DNA from: Krasilnikovozyma curviuscula
Taxonomy: Eukaryota; Basidiomycota; Tremellomycetes; Cystofilobasidiales; Mrakiaceae
Length of the DNA stretch: 64,000 bases
Assembly (NCBI GenBank): GCA_014825775.1
Contig: MVAQ01000090.1
Location: forward strand, 1-64,000
Direction: 5' to 3'
The translations under genes were made by a program, and so were the position numbers. Shown here piece after piece: positions 34,843-46,299 of this stretch (position 1 is the stretch's first letter; each line of letters starts with the position of its first letter). The notes under the pieces were generated by a model. It did no database searches. It was not told the DNA's origin and was given only the letters and a program-made list of their open reading frames with translations.

Positions 34843-37800
34843 ATGTCTTCATCATCTGCAGGCCAACAACAACCAAAGGGACTCCTTGTCCAACCACACA
34901 CCACACCGTCCGATGAGGTCGTCAGTCTCTTGGGGACGAACGTCAAGCTCGGGTTATCAGAAGAGAAAGTGCTGGATTTAAAGGGAATCTGGGGGAAGAA
35001 TGAGATTGAACCACCCAAGAAGCCTTCTGTATGTCCTATCTATGTAGCTATCTGGTGTTCGTAGGGTGTTTGCTGAAGATCCTTTGTTTTGCGTGGCGAT
35101 CGTTCAAATGTAAACAATGTCCAGGCGATGAAACTGTTGTCTAGACAGATCTTGAACGCTATGACCTTGGTCCTCCTGGGAAGTATGGCCGTCTCGTTCG
35201 GTAGTAAGTTTCTCCCGGACTTCCTTCAGTCAGACCAAAGCTTGACAAAAGTTTTCCTCCACATCTCGATCTTTCAGCCCAAGACTGGATCGAAGCTGGT
35301 GTCATTGCTGCCTTGGTGGTCTTGAATGTAACTGTGGGATTCACTCAAGGTATTATTCGTCATCCTCCCTTTCGAGCGACCAAGTGTTCGGCGGCTGATT
35401 GTGACCTCTTGGGACAGAATGGAAAGCTGAAAAGACTGTTGCTGCGCTCGCTTCGGTTGGATCACCAACTGCTAGTGTTCTTCGTCACTCTGCTAAGGAT
35501 CTCAAAAGGGGTGAAGGAGTTGTCGTCGTTGTACAATCTGAAGAAGTCGTCCCGTGAGTGCAAACTGCCCCGTCGCTTCATGATGATTGCCCCCGACTCT
35601 GACGCTCGTCCTCCAACCATCGCGGATGTGATACAGTGGTGATATTATATTTCTCAAGAATGGTGATGTCGTTCCCGCTGATGCTAGGATCTTAGATGGC
35701 CATCTCTCATCTCTTGCAACGGATGAAGCACTCTTAACGGGAGAGTCACTCCCCATTACGAAGACTGACAAGGTCTTGACTGAAGAACAATGTCCTGTTG
35801 GTGACAAGAAGAACATGGTACCGTAGAATCTTACTCGATCTTCCTCTGTTCAACGATAGCTGACCTGCGCACACTCTCAGGTCTTCGCTGGTTCCCAAAT
35901 TACTAAAGGAAGAGCTCGAGCCGTTGTCACCTCGACAGGCATGAACACTGAGCTAGGTAAAATTGCTGAAGCCATGAACAGAAAAGAGACCCGAAAGGAA
36001 ACGGGTTGGAAGGCCAGATGGTACAGAACCAAGGTCGTCCTTGGGGTTGCTGGCACGACTCCACTGCAGATCAAGTCAGTTTCATCGCGCTTGTATCTAA
36101 ACTGGATTATGATCACTGATCTGCTCTACTTTCAACAGACTCAATACTCTTGCTTATATTCTCTTGGGAATTGCCCTGCTCCTCGCGCTGATTGTCGTCG
36201 CTTCCACCGCATTCAAGAACGTGCCTATGTCCTTGGCCACCTGTGAGTTGACATTCTTGAGCGACCGGTCTAACATCGCGCTGATCACATTATAATCTTG
36301 AAAAGACGCTGTTGCAACGGCTGTGTCTATTCTTCCTGCATCTCTTATTGCCGTTGTCAGTCTGACTCTGGCGACCGCTTCGAGAGAGCTGGCCAAGAAA
36401 AACGCTCTAGTCAGACGCATGGACGCCATCGAAGCCCTCTCCAGTGTTACAGACATCTGCTCTGACAAGACTGGGACCATTACTGTGGGAAAGATGGTTG
36501 TTAAGAAAGCTTGGGTTCCAACGTCGACCGCTTTCCCCACTGAGGACGTTCCGGCAATCATTGACTTGGGTAACGGACAAGAGTATGAAGTCGAATCAGG
36601 CTCTGATCCTTTCTACCCAAGAGGAGAGATTCGTGCCATTTCAAACTCTGAGCCAAGCTCCCCAATGATGGAAGAAGTCGACGACGATGTTGAGGGCCCG
36701 GATGTGATTCATGCTGGATCAATGGAGCCGCTCCTCAAGCAGCTAGTTCTCTGTGCCTCACTTTGCAACATGGCTACTATTCACAAAGGTACTTCGAAGA
36801 GTGGGGATGAGAAATGGGAAGCTGGCGGTGGTGCAGATGCGACTGAAATCGCACTGCAAGGTAAGCCAGACAGCTTCAAAACAAGTGAATGCCTGCAGCA
36901 ATAGCAACTCACTTTTACTTTATTGATCAGTGTTCGCTCACAAACTCGGACACGGCAAACCTCACCTAACCCATGCTCACCCTCCAAGGAAAAAAGATCC
37001 CTTTTCAGAGGGTGCGGGAGGAGGCTGGGTCATGGTCCTAGAGCACCCATTCGACTCTAACGTTAAGAGAATGAGCACCATTTGGAAGTCTCCTGCATCT
37101 AACGAAGAAGTCCCTCAGACAATTGCATTCATGAAGGGAGCCGTTGAGCGTATCTTAGATAGGTGTATCACTATCGGTATCCCGGAATCTGACGACGCCG
37201 TCAAACTCCATGAGGAGGCTAGAGCTGAAATCATCTCACGAATGGACATCGTGAGCTCCTCCTTCCACTCTATCCTTTCAGTCTTTAATAATATTGACCT
37301 TTTTTATCTTCAAACAGCTTGCTGCGGAAGGTCTCCGAGTCTTGGCTCTGGCTGCAAGAGCGCTCTCAAATGACGAGGACCAGATCTCAACCATGGCAAG
37401 AGACGATTTGGAGCAGAACTTCTCATTCCTTGGACTCGTTGGAATCTAGTGAGATTTCTTTCCTCTTTAAATTTGCCTAAGTTCATTTTTGCTGATCCTT
37501 ATTTGGCTTTTCCAGTGATCCTCCCAGACCTCAGTCTCGTGGTGCCGTTTTGGAATGTAAACAGGCCGGCATCACTCCCAGGATGTTGACTGGTGATCAC
37601 CCTGCAACTGCAGCCGCCATCAGTAGAGCTGTTGGAATTCTCGACATGAATGCTCCAGAGGGTGCGGTGATGACTGGAATGCAGTTCGATGCACTTTCTG
37701 AAGACGAGATTGATGCTCTTCCTGAGCTTCCATTAGTTGTTGCTCGTTGTGGTAAGCTTTTTTTCTTTTTCTTTTTTCCTTGAAGACCGTTTGTTTGAGC

Positions 37801-39032
37801 TTACCTTGTTCTTTTGTGATGCAGCTCCCGAAACTAAAGTCAGAATGGTCGAAGCTATCCACCGTAGATCCAAGTACGGCATGAAGTGTACTGCGATCAT
37901 GACCGGAGACGGTGTTAATGACTGCCCAGCTCTCAAAAGAAGCGACATTGGAATTGCTATGGGAGAGAATGGAAGTGACGTTGCCAAAGGCGCTGCTGAC
38001 ATCGTTCTTGCAGACGACAACTTCGCCACCATCACTCGAGCTGTGAAGCGTGGACGAGGTGTTCTGTGGAACTTGCAAAAGTTCTTATTGTTCCTGCTCA
38101 CAGGTAATATTGCTGAAGTTTTGGTCCTGAGTAAGCAATTTCTTTCTTTTCCTTTGTCCAATATGTTTCTGATTACTTTTGATCTCCAGCAATCGGCTTG
38201 GCATTCAAAGATCAATCTGGCGTATCCGTCTACCCTATTTCGCCAGTAGCTGCCTTGTTTATCAACACACTTGCTGCTGGACCTCCAGCTCTTGCTCTCG
38301 GTTTAGAACCTACTGCATCAGATGCCATGACAAAATCGCCTGGAGCATACAAGACCATCTTTACCTTGTACTGGTGGCTCGAGTGAGTTACAAACCACAC
38401 TTCTCTGCGTAGCTTAACATTAATCTCATACTTTCTTGTGCAGTCTCTTCTTCTATGGCTTCCTTATGGGTGGCCTCACCATCGCAAACTTTGTGATTGT
38501 AGTTTACGGAACGCCTCTCTTTGGGGGCAGAGGCGATATGGGATTCAACTGCAACGAAGGTTCCTACGGTCCAGAGTGTGAGAACGTCTACCATGGACGA
38601 GCAACGGCTTACTCCACCCTCATGTTCCTCATCATGGTCCACGCTTTCGAGTGTAAACACCTGGAGCGGGGTATCTTCCAAATGAATCTTTTGGACAACA
38701 AAATTCTCGTCTGGAGCACTCTTGTGTGTCTTCTGACAACATTTCCGATTATCTACATCCCTGTAATCAGCGACTATGTCTTCCAAGTCGTTGGCATTGG
38801 ATACGAATGGGGCCTTGTGATTGCGGCCAACGTTGTCTACTTGTTCGCAGCTGAAGTGAGAATTTCGTTCCTCCTTCAATACAAGGCTTCTCACTGACAA
38901 TGACTTTTCAAACAGATGTGGAAGTACGCTAGAAGGGAGTTGGGTAAAGGACAGAATGTGGGCGGCCCGAGGATTACAGAGAAGAATCTCCCTAGATTTG
39001 ATACCATAGCTGAGAGAGAAAAGGCTTTATGA
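34843..39032 (+). CDS. ENA-type P-type ATPase, Na+/K+ efflux pump
   Basis: Predicted type II P-type ATPase of the fungal ENA (IID) group, which exports Na+ or K+ at the plasma membrane and supports growth at high salt and alkaline pH. About eleven exons give roughly 1,100 residues. Seen in order: an N-terminal [20 protein letters not shown] block, the first helices, TGESLPIT in the actuator domain, CSDKTGTIT with the phosphorylated Asp, [10 protein letters not shown], and [21 protein letters not shown]. Late helices follow with [12 protein letters not shown] and [19 protein letters not shown] is followed by Ile-Thr rather than the more common Leu-Thr. A Pro/Glu insert follows the phosphorylation site. 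The start is the ATG at 34843 in a Ser-rich leader. The ion specificity is inferred from the family. Confidence 0.9.
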
Positions 39033-39224
39033 TCTCTCTTGCCAACCCAAAAAAATAAATAGTTGTAATTATTATGTTTCTATTATGTAAGACAATTTTC
39101 TCGCAATGAGAGTGAAACAATCGAAGCAGGAAGCGACAACTGCCGGTTTTAACAAGACTTTCTGGTGCCCCAAAATTAGCTGACCAACACACCCATCCTC
39201 ACTTTTGGATTGTCTTCTGGTAGG

Positions 39225-41607
39225 ATGGACTCTTCGTATCTCCACCAAACTCTGAGTGGTGCGTTTAGGGGACTGCTCTGCTGCTGTGCACCTTCCACTG
39301 ACAATAGAAATCCAGCGATTTCGAGCAGACCCCTCCTAACCTTTGGGATTCTGGTTGCCCCTTTGCTATCGTATGTATATAAGGCGTTGACACCTAAGCC
39401 ACTCCCTCATATCCCACATACCAAGAATGCAACCAGGTTCTTGCTAGGAGACGCTCTGGACCTCGGAAAGCTGCAGGAGATGACTGGCAGGTTTGATGCG
39501 TATTTCCATGAGGTTGCTGCTTCTGGCATTGGGCCACTCTTTCAGCTTTGTATAGGACCGTGAGTGAGATTATACTGTCTGGTTCATTGTGGGTTTCTTA
39601 CCTCAATAGTTCGGTATGTGATATATCGCAGGCATATGAAGGTGAGGCAGTGTATGCTTTGGGTTTCCAGCAGGCTGCAGAATGTTCTGAATGAGACATA
39701 TTCCCCTACAGATGATATGCCTCACTGACCCTCAAGAAATGGAGGACATCGCAGTGAGAAGATCACCCAAGGAGTTCGACAAGGACTCAACTTCCAGAAA
39801 GACGTGAGTCACCTTTCTGCGGATGGTCACATTTCCCTCTTATCAACTCAGGCTTCTTTGCCTCCAAGACTTGGTCCTGTAATTCCATTCGCGTTCCTAC
39901 CCTTTCCCGTGAACGATCGCTTCAAGAAGCATCATCGCGTCTTCGGCGTATCTATGGGTCAGAACAATCTTAAAGCTATCACGCCACGGCTCATGAAAGA
40001 AACTCAATCGATGTTGGATCTATGGGAACAGAAGAGAGAAGTCTTGAAAGAAACTGCTAAAGGAAAGTTTGGACAATCGTGGAATGCTGAGAAGGACATC
40101 GCGTTCAGGACCTCTGACAACGTCGCAAGTTTCACCTATGGCGAATCATTCGGAGGCCTAAAGAGATCCTTCGATCAGGTCAAGCTAGCCGAATCCGAAT
40201 ATGAATCTTATGGCTCGAAACCGAGCTTCAAGGCAGAGATGTCTAGTGAACAAGCCGCGCTGCAGTGGATGCTGGATATTTCTTCAAATGGTATGCAGTT
40301 TCCATTCCCGGCACTCTATCTGGCTTACTACAAGTATTGTACGTGGGCTTGGAGAAAGAACACGACTATCGCTTGGAAGTTTTTGGAAGGAAAGGTGAGG
40401 GAGTCAGAGGAGAAGTTCCTGAGGGAAGGTAGTGGGAAGGTATCAGGCAAATTTTGGGATACCATCTTGGACATGGTGAGTACTAGTTCGTTCTTTCTTC
40501 TTGTGAAGGGTTTGTTCAACAGTGACACCCCTCTTGATTTGCTCTGCTACACATGACCTAGGCTGTGGAGAAGAACTCTGAGAGCGACGACACATCCAAA
40601 ATGGCAATAGAGGAGATCCGGGATGAGTTAATGACGACTTTACTAGCTGGTCTAGAAACTACAGTCTCTGTGCTGTTGTGGGGGATCAAATATCTTCAAA
40701 AGTGCGTATTTGAGACATCGCGAAGGTTTCTTATGACAACTCAAGACAGATCTTTCCTCTCTCCAGTGATTCTCGAGTGCAGCTCAAGCTCCATCAAGCT
40801 GTCTCAGCATATTTCGTTACTAAAGAACCGACGTTTGAAGACTTCCATCACCTGGCGGAACGAATTCCCTACGCGGAGGCGGTCGTCAATGAGATCTTGA
40901 GATACAGTCACGTTGCTACAATGAACGCCAGAGAAGTGGTTGCTGAGGATGGAGCAGACGTTTTGGGGTATCACTTGCCAAAGGGTACCATCATAACTTT
41001 CTTGTGCCAATTTGGTGAGTTTACTCGTTTGTCACACCCTCATCACCAAGCTGGCTAATCACACCGAATGTGCAACCTCTTCCACCTTCAGCATCCAACG
41101 GTGGTGCACCTGGATTTGACTCTTCGTCTCTGGACTCAGTGCGATCCACCTCATCACTCAAACACGGACCAATTGAAGTGGGCAGATGGGACGATCCAGG
41201 CTCGTTCAAGCCAGAGCGCTGGTTGGTCAATGACGACAGCGGGAAAGAAATTTTCAACGCAAAATCTGGCTATATGCTGCCGTTTGGGCAAGGTAATAGA
41301 GGTTGTTTTGGAAAAAACATCGCTGTGAGTTTTGAGTTTTGTGTACTACATTACTTGTGTGTGAGGGCGAGCAACATCTCGTAATCTTTTCCAGGAACTA
41401 CCGTTGGTTATAGTTCAACGTGGGCTAAGTTAGCTCTTTCCCAAATAGATCCTGGACATCCGAGTCTTCTTCATTCTGCTCTCCCAAAGGTTCTTCCTTG
41501 AACCGCTGGACAACCCCAAAGAGAATGATTTTAGCTGTACCCAAGGCATGACCCTCCATCCGAAGAACACCTTTGTCGAAGTTACTCCTTGGTTCGAGAA
41601 GGAATGA
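39225..41607 (+). CDS. Cytochrome P450 monooxygenase
   Basis: Predicted ER-bound P450. An N-terminal hydrophobic segment (LLTFGILVAPLLSYVY) precedes a Pro-rich hinge. The I-helix shows LLAGLETT, the K-helix AVVNEILRYSH (E-x-x-R), and the heme loop FGQGNRGCFG with the cysteine ligand. The last exon matches the usual C-terminal beta region (TLHPKNTFVEVTPW). Two splice features are unusual: a 10-base micro-exon at 39632-39641, and a last intron of 43 bases with a GTTATA donor, without which a stop would follow soon after the heme loop. The exon after the first acceptor options uses CCAAG. The start is the ATG at 39225. I cannot assign a CYP family or substrate. Confidence 0.87.
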
Positions 41608-42227
41608 AGACCCTCTGAGATTCCGACGGGCGCTTGTGGATAATTCGTGATGGATGTGTACATATGTCTCCAATGGTACCAACCCTCAGTGCCTGCAAAC
41701 ATGACCTGTTGAGATCGGTAACAAGAATAACCCTTAAGCAACGAATTGAAGCTGTGACTTGTGTATGGCCATGCAGGCAGTTGATGGTCTCGCTCCTTGT
41801 TGTGTTATCGTCGCTTTTTAGCGCCTTCGCGGTACACATCTTTCTTCTATACCTGCCAACTCCACAAATTCAACACTACACCGTTCTGTTGGAATTTCTT
41901 TCCTCCCGAAATTGTGATAAGAGATAGAAAAAGCTGCTCGACGTTTCCTTTGCGCTCACGAGACACCATGAATTGCAACTGAAATTCGCCTGAGTTGTAA
42001 GGGAGACGCTAAGAAGACCCTTCCACTCATCAACCTACTCGAACAGGTCAGAAAACCTGCTAACTGCTGTCACAAACAGCCCAAAAAACGAAACATACCT
42101 GTCGCTCAATGGGTGGCAAAAAAAACCTGAAAATCTTCTCTAACTGGAAAAGCTGGCTAGAGCAATTGGTTGCCGCCCTCCACACCCTACTTAAAGGCTA
42201 ACTTACCCCCCAGTTTAGTCTTTCAAA
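41608..42227. promoter_or_regulatory. EF2 promoter region
   Basis: The gap runs from the P450 stop to the EF2 start. It contains no gene that I can support. The last 100 bases before the ATG are pyrimidine-rich with a CCCCCC tract, as expected for a strongly expressed translation gene. Confidence 0.45.
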
Positions 42228-45200
42228 ATGTACGTACCCGTATCCCTAGACTATCTCTGCTGGATCTACCTTCAAACGACCCAAAGAAGAACGATTTTGG
42301 GAGGATGCAGCTTGCTGATGAAGACGATATAGAATTCAGAATTTCAGCTCTATTCTGGTACATTTGCTGATCCTGTTCTTCCTTTCTTTCTTATTACTTG
42401 GTTAATGCCCCTTCTCCGCTTGGAATTGGAATCATACCTCCATTTTGCTCTTGGATCCAACTTTTTTTTTTCTCGCCGCCCGATCACCTGGCTCTACGGA
42501 TCTTTTTACAATACCTCTCCTCAATACATTGCTGTATCAATTGTAATATCATGTAACATCCTATCTGTTGACGTCTGGTTGCATCAAACAGGGTTAATTT
42601 CACCGTCGACCGTCAGTATCCTCCACCTTTTTTTTCCATTCTAGTGCTGGCTCGGGCTCGTTCCTGACATCTTCCTGCGCTTTGCAATTTGCTTTCTATC
42701 AGAGATCCGTGAGCTCATGGACAAGCCTACGAACGTGAGTACACTCTGGTGAACTGTTGGCTCTTCACAAGAGTTTCCTGCCAAATGCAAAAGTTAGCAA
42801 AAAAAAATGCTGACGGCCCATTGCTATTCTATTTATGCGCTTCATCAGATTCGTAACATGTCCGTTATTGCTCACGTCGATCACGGAAAGTCCACCCTCT
42901 CCGATTCCCTTGTTGCTAAGGCTGGTATCATTGCTGGTGCCAAGGCTGGTGACACCAGATTCATGGATACCCGGTTCGTTCCGGTCACTCTTGTTCTAAT
43001 ATGAACACCCCTAAATTAAGAGCATCTGTATCTTTTGTCTACAACAGTGATGATGAGAAGGAACGTGGTATTACCATCAAGTCTACTGCCATCTCCCTCT
43101 ACTTCGCCCTTCCAAAGGAGGAAGTTGAAAACATTGTTCAAAAGACCGACGGAAACGATTTCTTGATCAACTTGATCGATTCCCCAGGTCACGTTGATTT
43201 CTCCTCTGAAGTTACTGCCGCTCTCCGTGTCACCGATGGGTAAGTGTCGCGATCCAAGGCAGATGTGCTGCCTTTTAGTCGCAAAATTCATTACTTATCA
43301 TTATCTCTTCGCCTTCTCCAGTGCCCTCGTTGTTGTTGATACCATCGATGGTGTCTGTGTCCAGACTGAAACCGTCTTGAGACAAGCTCTTACTGAGAGA
43401 ATCAAGCCAGTCCTTGTCATCAACAAGGTCGACCGTGCTTTGCTCGAGTTGCAAGTCGGAAAGGAAGATCTCTACCAAACCTTCGCCAGAACCATCGAAT
43501 CCGTTAACGTCATTATCTCCACTTACACCGACCCAGTCCTTGGTGACGTCCAGGTTTACGCCGAGAAGGTACGAATTTCAAGCATCAATTTCTCCACTTT
43601 GGCGAGCTCGAGCTAACATTCACCGCTTCTCTATTTCTTTTATTCCAAAGGGTACCGTCGCTTTCGCCTCTGGTCTCCACGGATGGGCTTTCACCATCGG
43701 TCAATTTGCCAACAGATACTCCAAGAAGTTCGGTGTTCCAAAGAACAAGCTTATGCCAAGATTGTGGGGTGACAACTTCTTCAACCCAAAGACCAAGAAG
43801 TGGACCACCAAGTCCGTTGCTGAAGACGGTACCGAGCTTGAGCGTGCCTTCAACATGTTCATCCTCGACCCAATCTACAAGATCTTCGCTGCCGTCATGG
43901 ATTTCAAGAAGGAGGAGATCATGCCAATGATTGAAAAGCTCGATGTCAAGCTCACCTCTGATGAGAAGGAGCTCGACGGAAAGGCTCTTTTGAAGGTCAT
44001 CATGAGAAAGTTCTTGCCAGCCGGTGACTCCCTTCTCGAGATGATTGTCCTCAACTTGCCATCCCCAGCCACCGCTCAAAGATACAGAGTCGAGACCCTC
44101 TACGAAGGTCCTATGGATGATGAATCCGCTATTGGTATCCGTGACTGTGATCCAAAGGGTCCTCTGATGCTTTACGTCTCCAAGATGGTTCCAACTTCTG
44201 ATAAGGTGAGCCTTTTTGCCTCGTTCCTCCTCACCTCTATACGTTTTTCTGACAAGTCGTTTTTGTTTCTTAGGGTCGTTTCTACGCCTTCGGTCGTGTC
44301 TTCTCCGGAACCGTCAGATCAGGACCAAAGATCAGAATCCAAGGTCCAAACTATGTTCCAGGTACCAAGACCGACTTGTTCGTCAAGTCCATCCAGAGAA
44401 CCGTCCTCATGATGGGTAGAACCGTCGAGCCAATCGAAGATTGCCCATGTGGTAACATCATTGGTTTGGTTGGTGTCGATCAATTCTTGCTCAAGTCTGG
44501 TACCCTTACTTCTTCTGAGACTGTACGTTGCCTATTTTTGTTCCTTCTTGCGTATTGGCTCGTTTTACTGATGAGCTATCTCTTTTGTAGGCCCACAACA
44601 TGAAGGTCATGAAGTTCTCCGTCTCCCCAGTCGTTCAAATCGCCGTCGAGGTGAAGAACGCCAACGATCTTCCAAAGCTCGTTGAGGGTCTCAAGCGTCT
44701 CTCTAAGTCTGATCCATGTGTCCAGACTTGGATCGGTGATTCCGGTGAACACATCATTGCCGGTGCTGGTGAACTCCATTTGGAAATTTGCTTGAAGGAT
44801 CTCGAGGAGGACCACGCCGGTGTCCCATTGAAGAAGTCCAACCCAGTTGTCGGTTACAAGGAGACCGTCCAGGCCAAGTCTTCAATGACTGCTCTTTCCA
44901 AGTCCCAGAACAAGCACAACAGAGTCTGGATGGAGGCTGAGCCAATGAGTGAGGAGGTCTGCAGAGACGTCGAGACCGGAAAGATCGGCCCAAGAGATGA
45001 TTTCAAGCTCAGAGCTCGTGTCCTTGCTGATGAGCACGGATGGGATGTCACTGATGCCAGAAAGATCTGGTGTTTCGGTCCAGATGGTTCCGGTCCAAAC
45101 TTCGTTGTTGATGTCACCAAGGGAGTTCAGTACTTGAATGGTTAGTTCTTTCTCTTGTTTTTGTCATTGTCGATGTTTAAAATCTGACATGGACGTCTCT

Positions 45201-46090
45201 TTACTTACGTAACACAGAAATCAAGGACTCCGTTGTTTCCGGATTCCAGTGGGTTTCTAGAGAAGGTGTCACCTGTGAAGAGCCAATGAGAGGTATCAGG
45301 TTCAACATCATGGATGTTACCCTCCACACCGATGCTATCCACAGAGGAGGAGGACAGATCATGCCAGTTACCCGAAGAGTTTGTTACGCTGCTGCTCTCC
45401 TTGCTCAGCCAGGTCTCCTTGAGCCAATGTACTTGGTAAGTTCGCGTAGCCGGTCATCCTTTTCTTCTGATCAAGCCACTCATCCCTCTCCCTTTCGCCT
45501 ACCAGGTCGAGATCCAATGTCCAGAAAATGCTCAAGGTGGTGTTTACTCTTGTCTCAACATCAGAAGAGGACACGTGTTCTCTTCTGAACAGAGAATCGG
45601 TACCCCAATGTTCACCATGAAGGCATACCTCCCAGTCGCCGAATCCTTCGGTTTCAACTCTGCTCTTAGAGAAGCTACCGGTGGACAGGCTTTCCCACAA
45701 TCCGTCTTCGATCACTGGTCGCTCCTTAGCGGCTCTCCTATTGAGAAGGTACGTCGAAAGCGTCGTCGCCCCGTGCCAAGATCGATGACTGATCTCACCA
45801 CTTTGTTGCTTACATAAAACTTCTACCGTTCCCTTTTGCTCTTTAACAAAAACACTTCAAAATTCACAGGGATCCAAGGTTGAAGCGCTGGCCCAAAGTA
45901 TCAGAGTCAGGAAAGGATTGAAGCCAGAGGTCCCTGGTAAGTGCTCGTTTTTGTCTTTTGTTATCTATGGTTCCACTCTGACTCTTGTTTTTCATCCCGT
46001 TCTTTCTCATCTAAATCAATTTATCAACGCTTCCTGTCTCATCGTGCTTCATGATCGACAGGTCTCGATCAGTACTACGACAAGCTCTAA
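42228..46090 (+). CDS. EFT: Translation elongation factor 2
   Basis: Cytosolic GTPase that moves tRNA and mRNA after peptide-bond formation. About 840 residues, the normal length. The start codon is split: AT at 42228-42229, then a 362-base intron (GTACGT donor) and G at 42592, giving the conserved start [19 protein letters not shown]. The G1 motif is AHVDHGKST, followed by [21 protein letters not shown] and NKVDRALLE. The diphthamide loop reads [13 protein letters not shown] with the modifiable His. The end DQYYDKL is typical. Codon use is far more biased than in the neighbours (CCA for Pro, GGT for Gly, AAG for Lys), as in very highly expressed genes. Introns are concentrated in the 5' part. 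Confidence 0.98.
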
Positions 46091-46299
46091 GGATGTTTTG
46101 TTTTTATTCTTCCATTCCGGCTTTCGTTTCTCTGCATATTTCTTTGAATCTCATTCGTATGAACAGAGCAAGTTTTAAGCACTTTAAAAGACAGGTGTTG
46201 TTTAACGAGCAAAAATGGTGTCGGAATGCCCGCGCAGCTTTAGACTGAAATTCTGCAGCCACATCAGGCTTCTCTTGACTGGCAACACTCAAAAGCACG

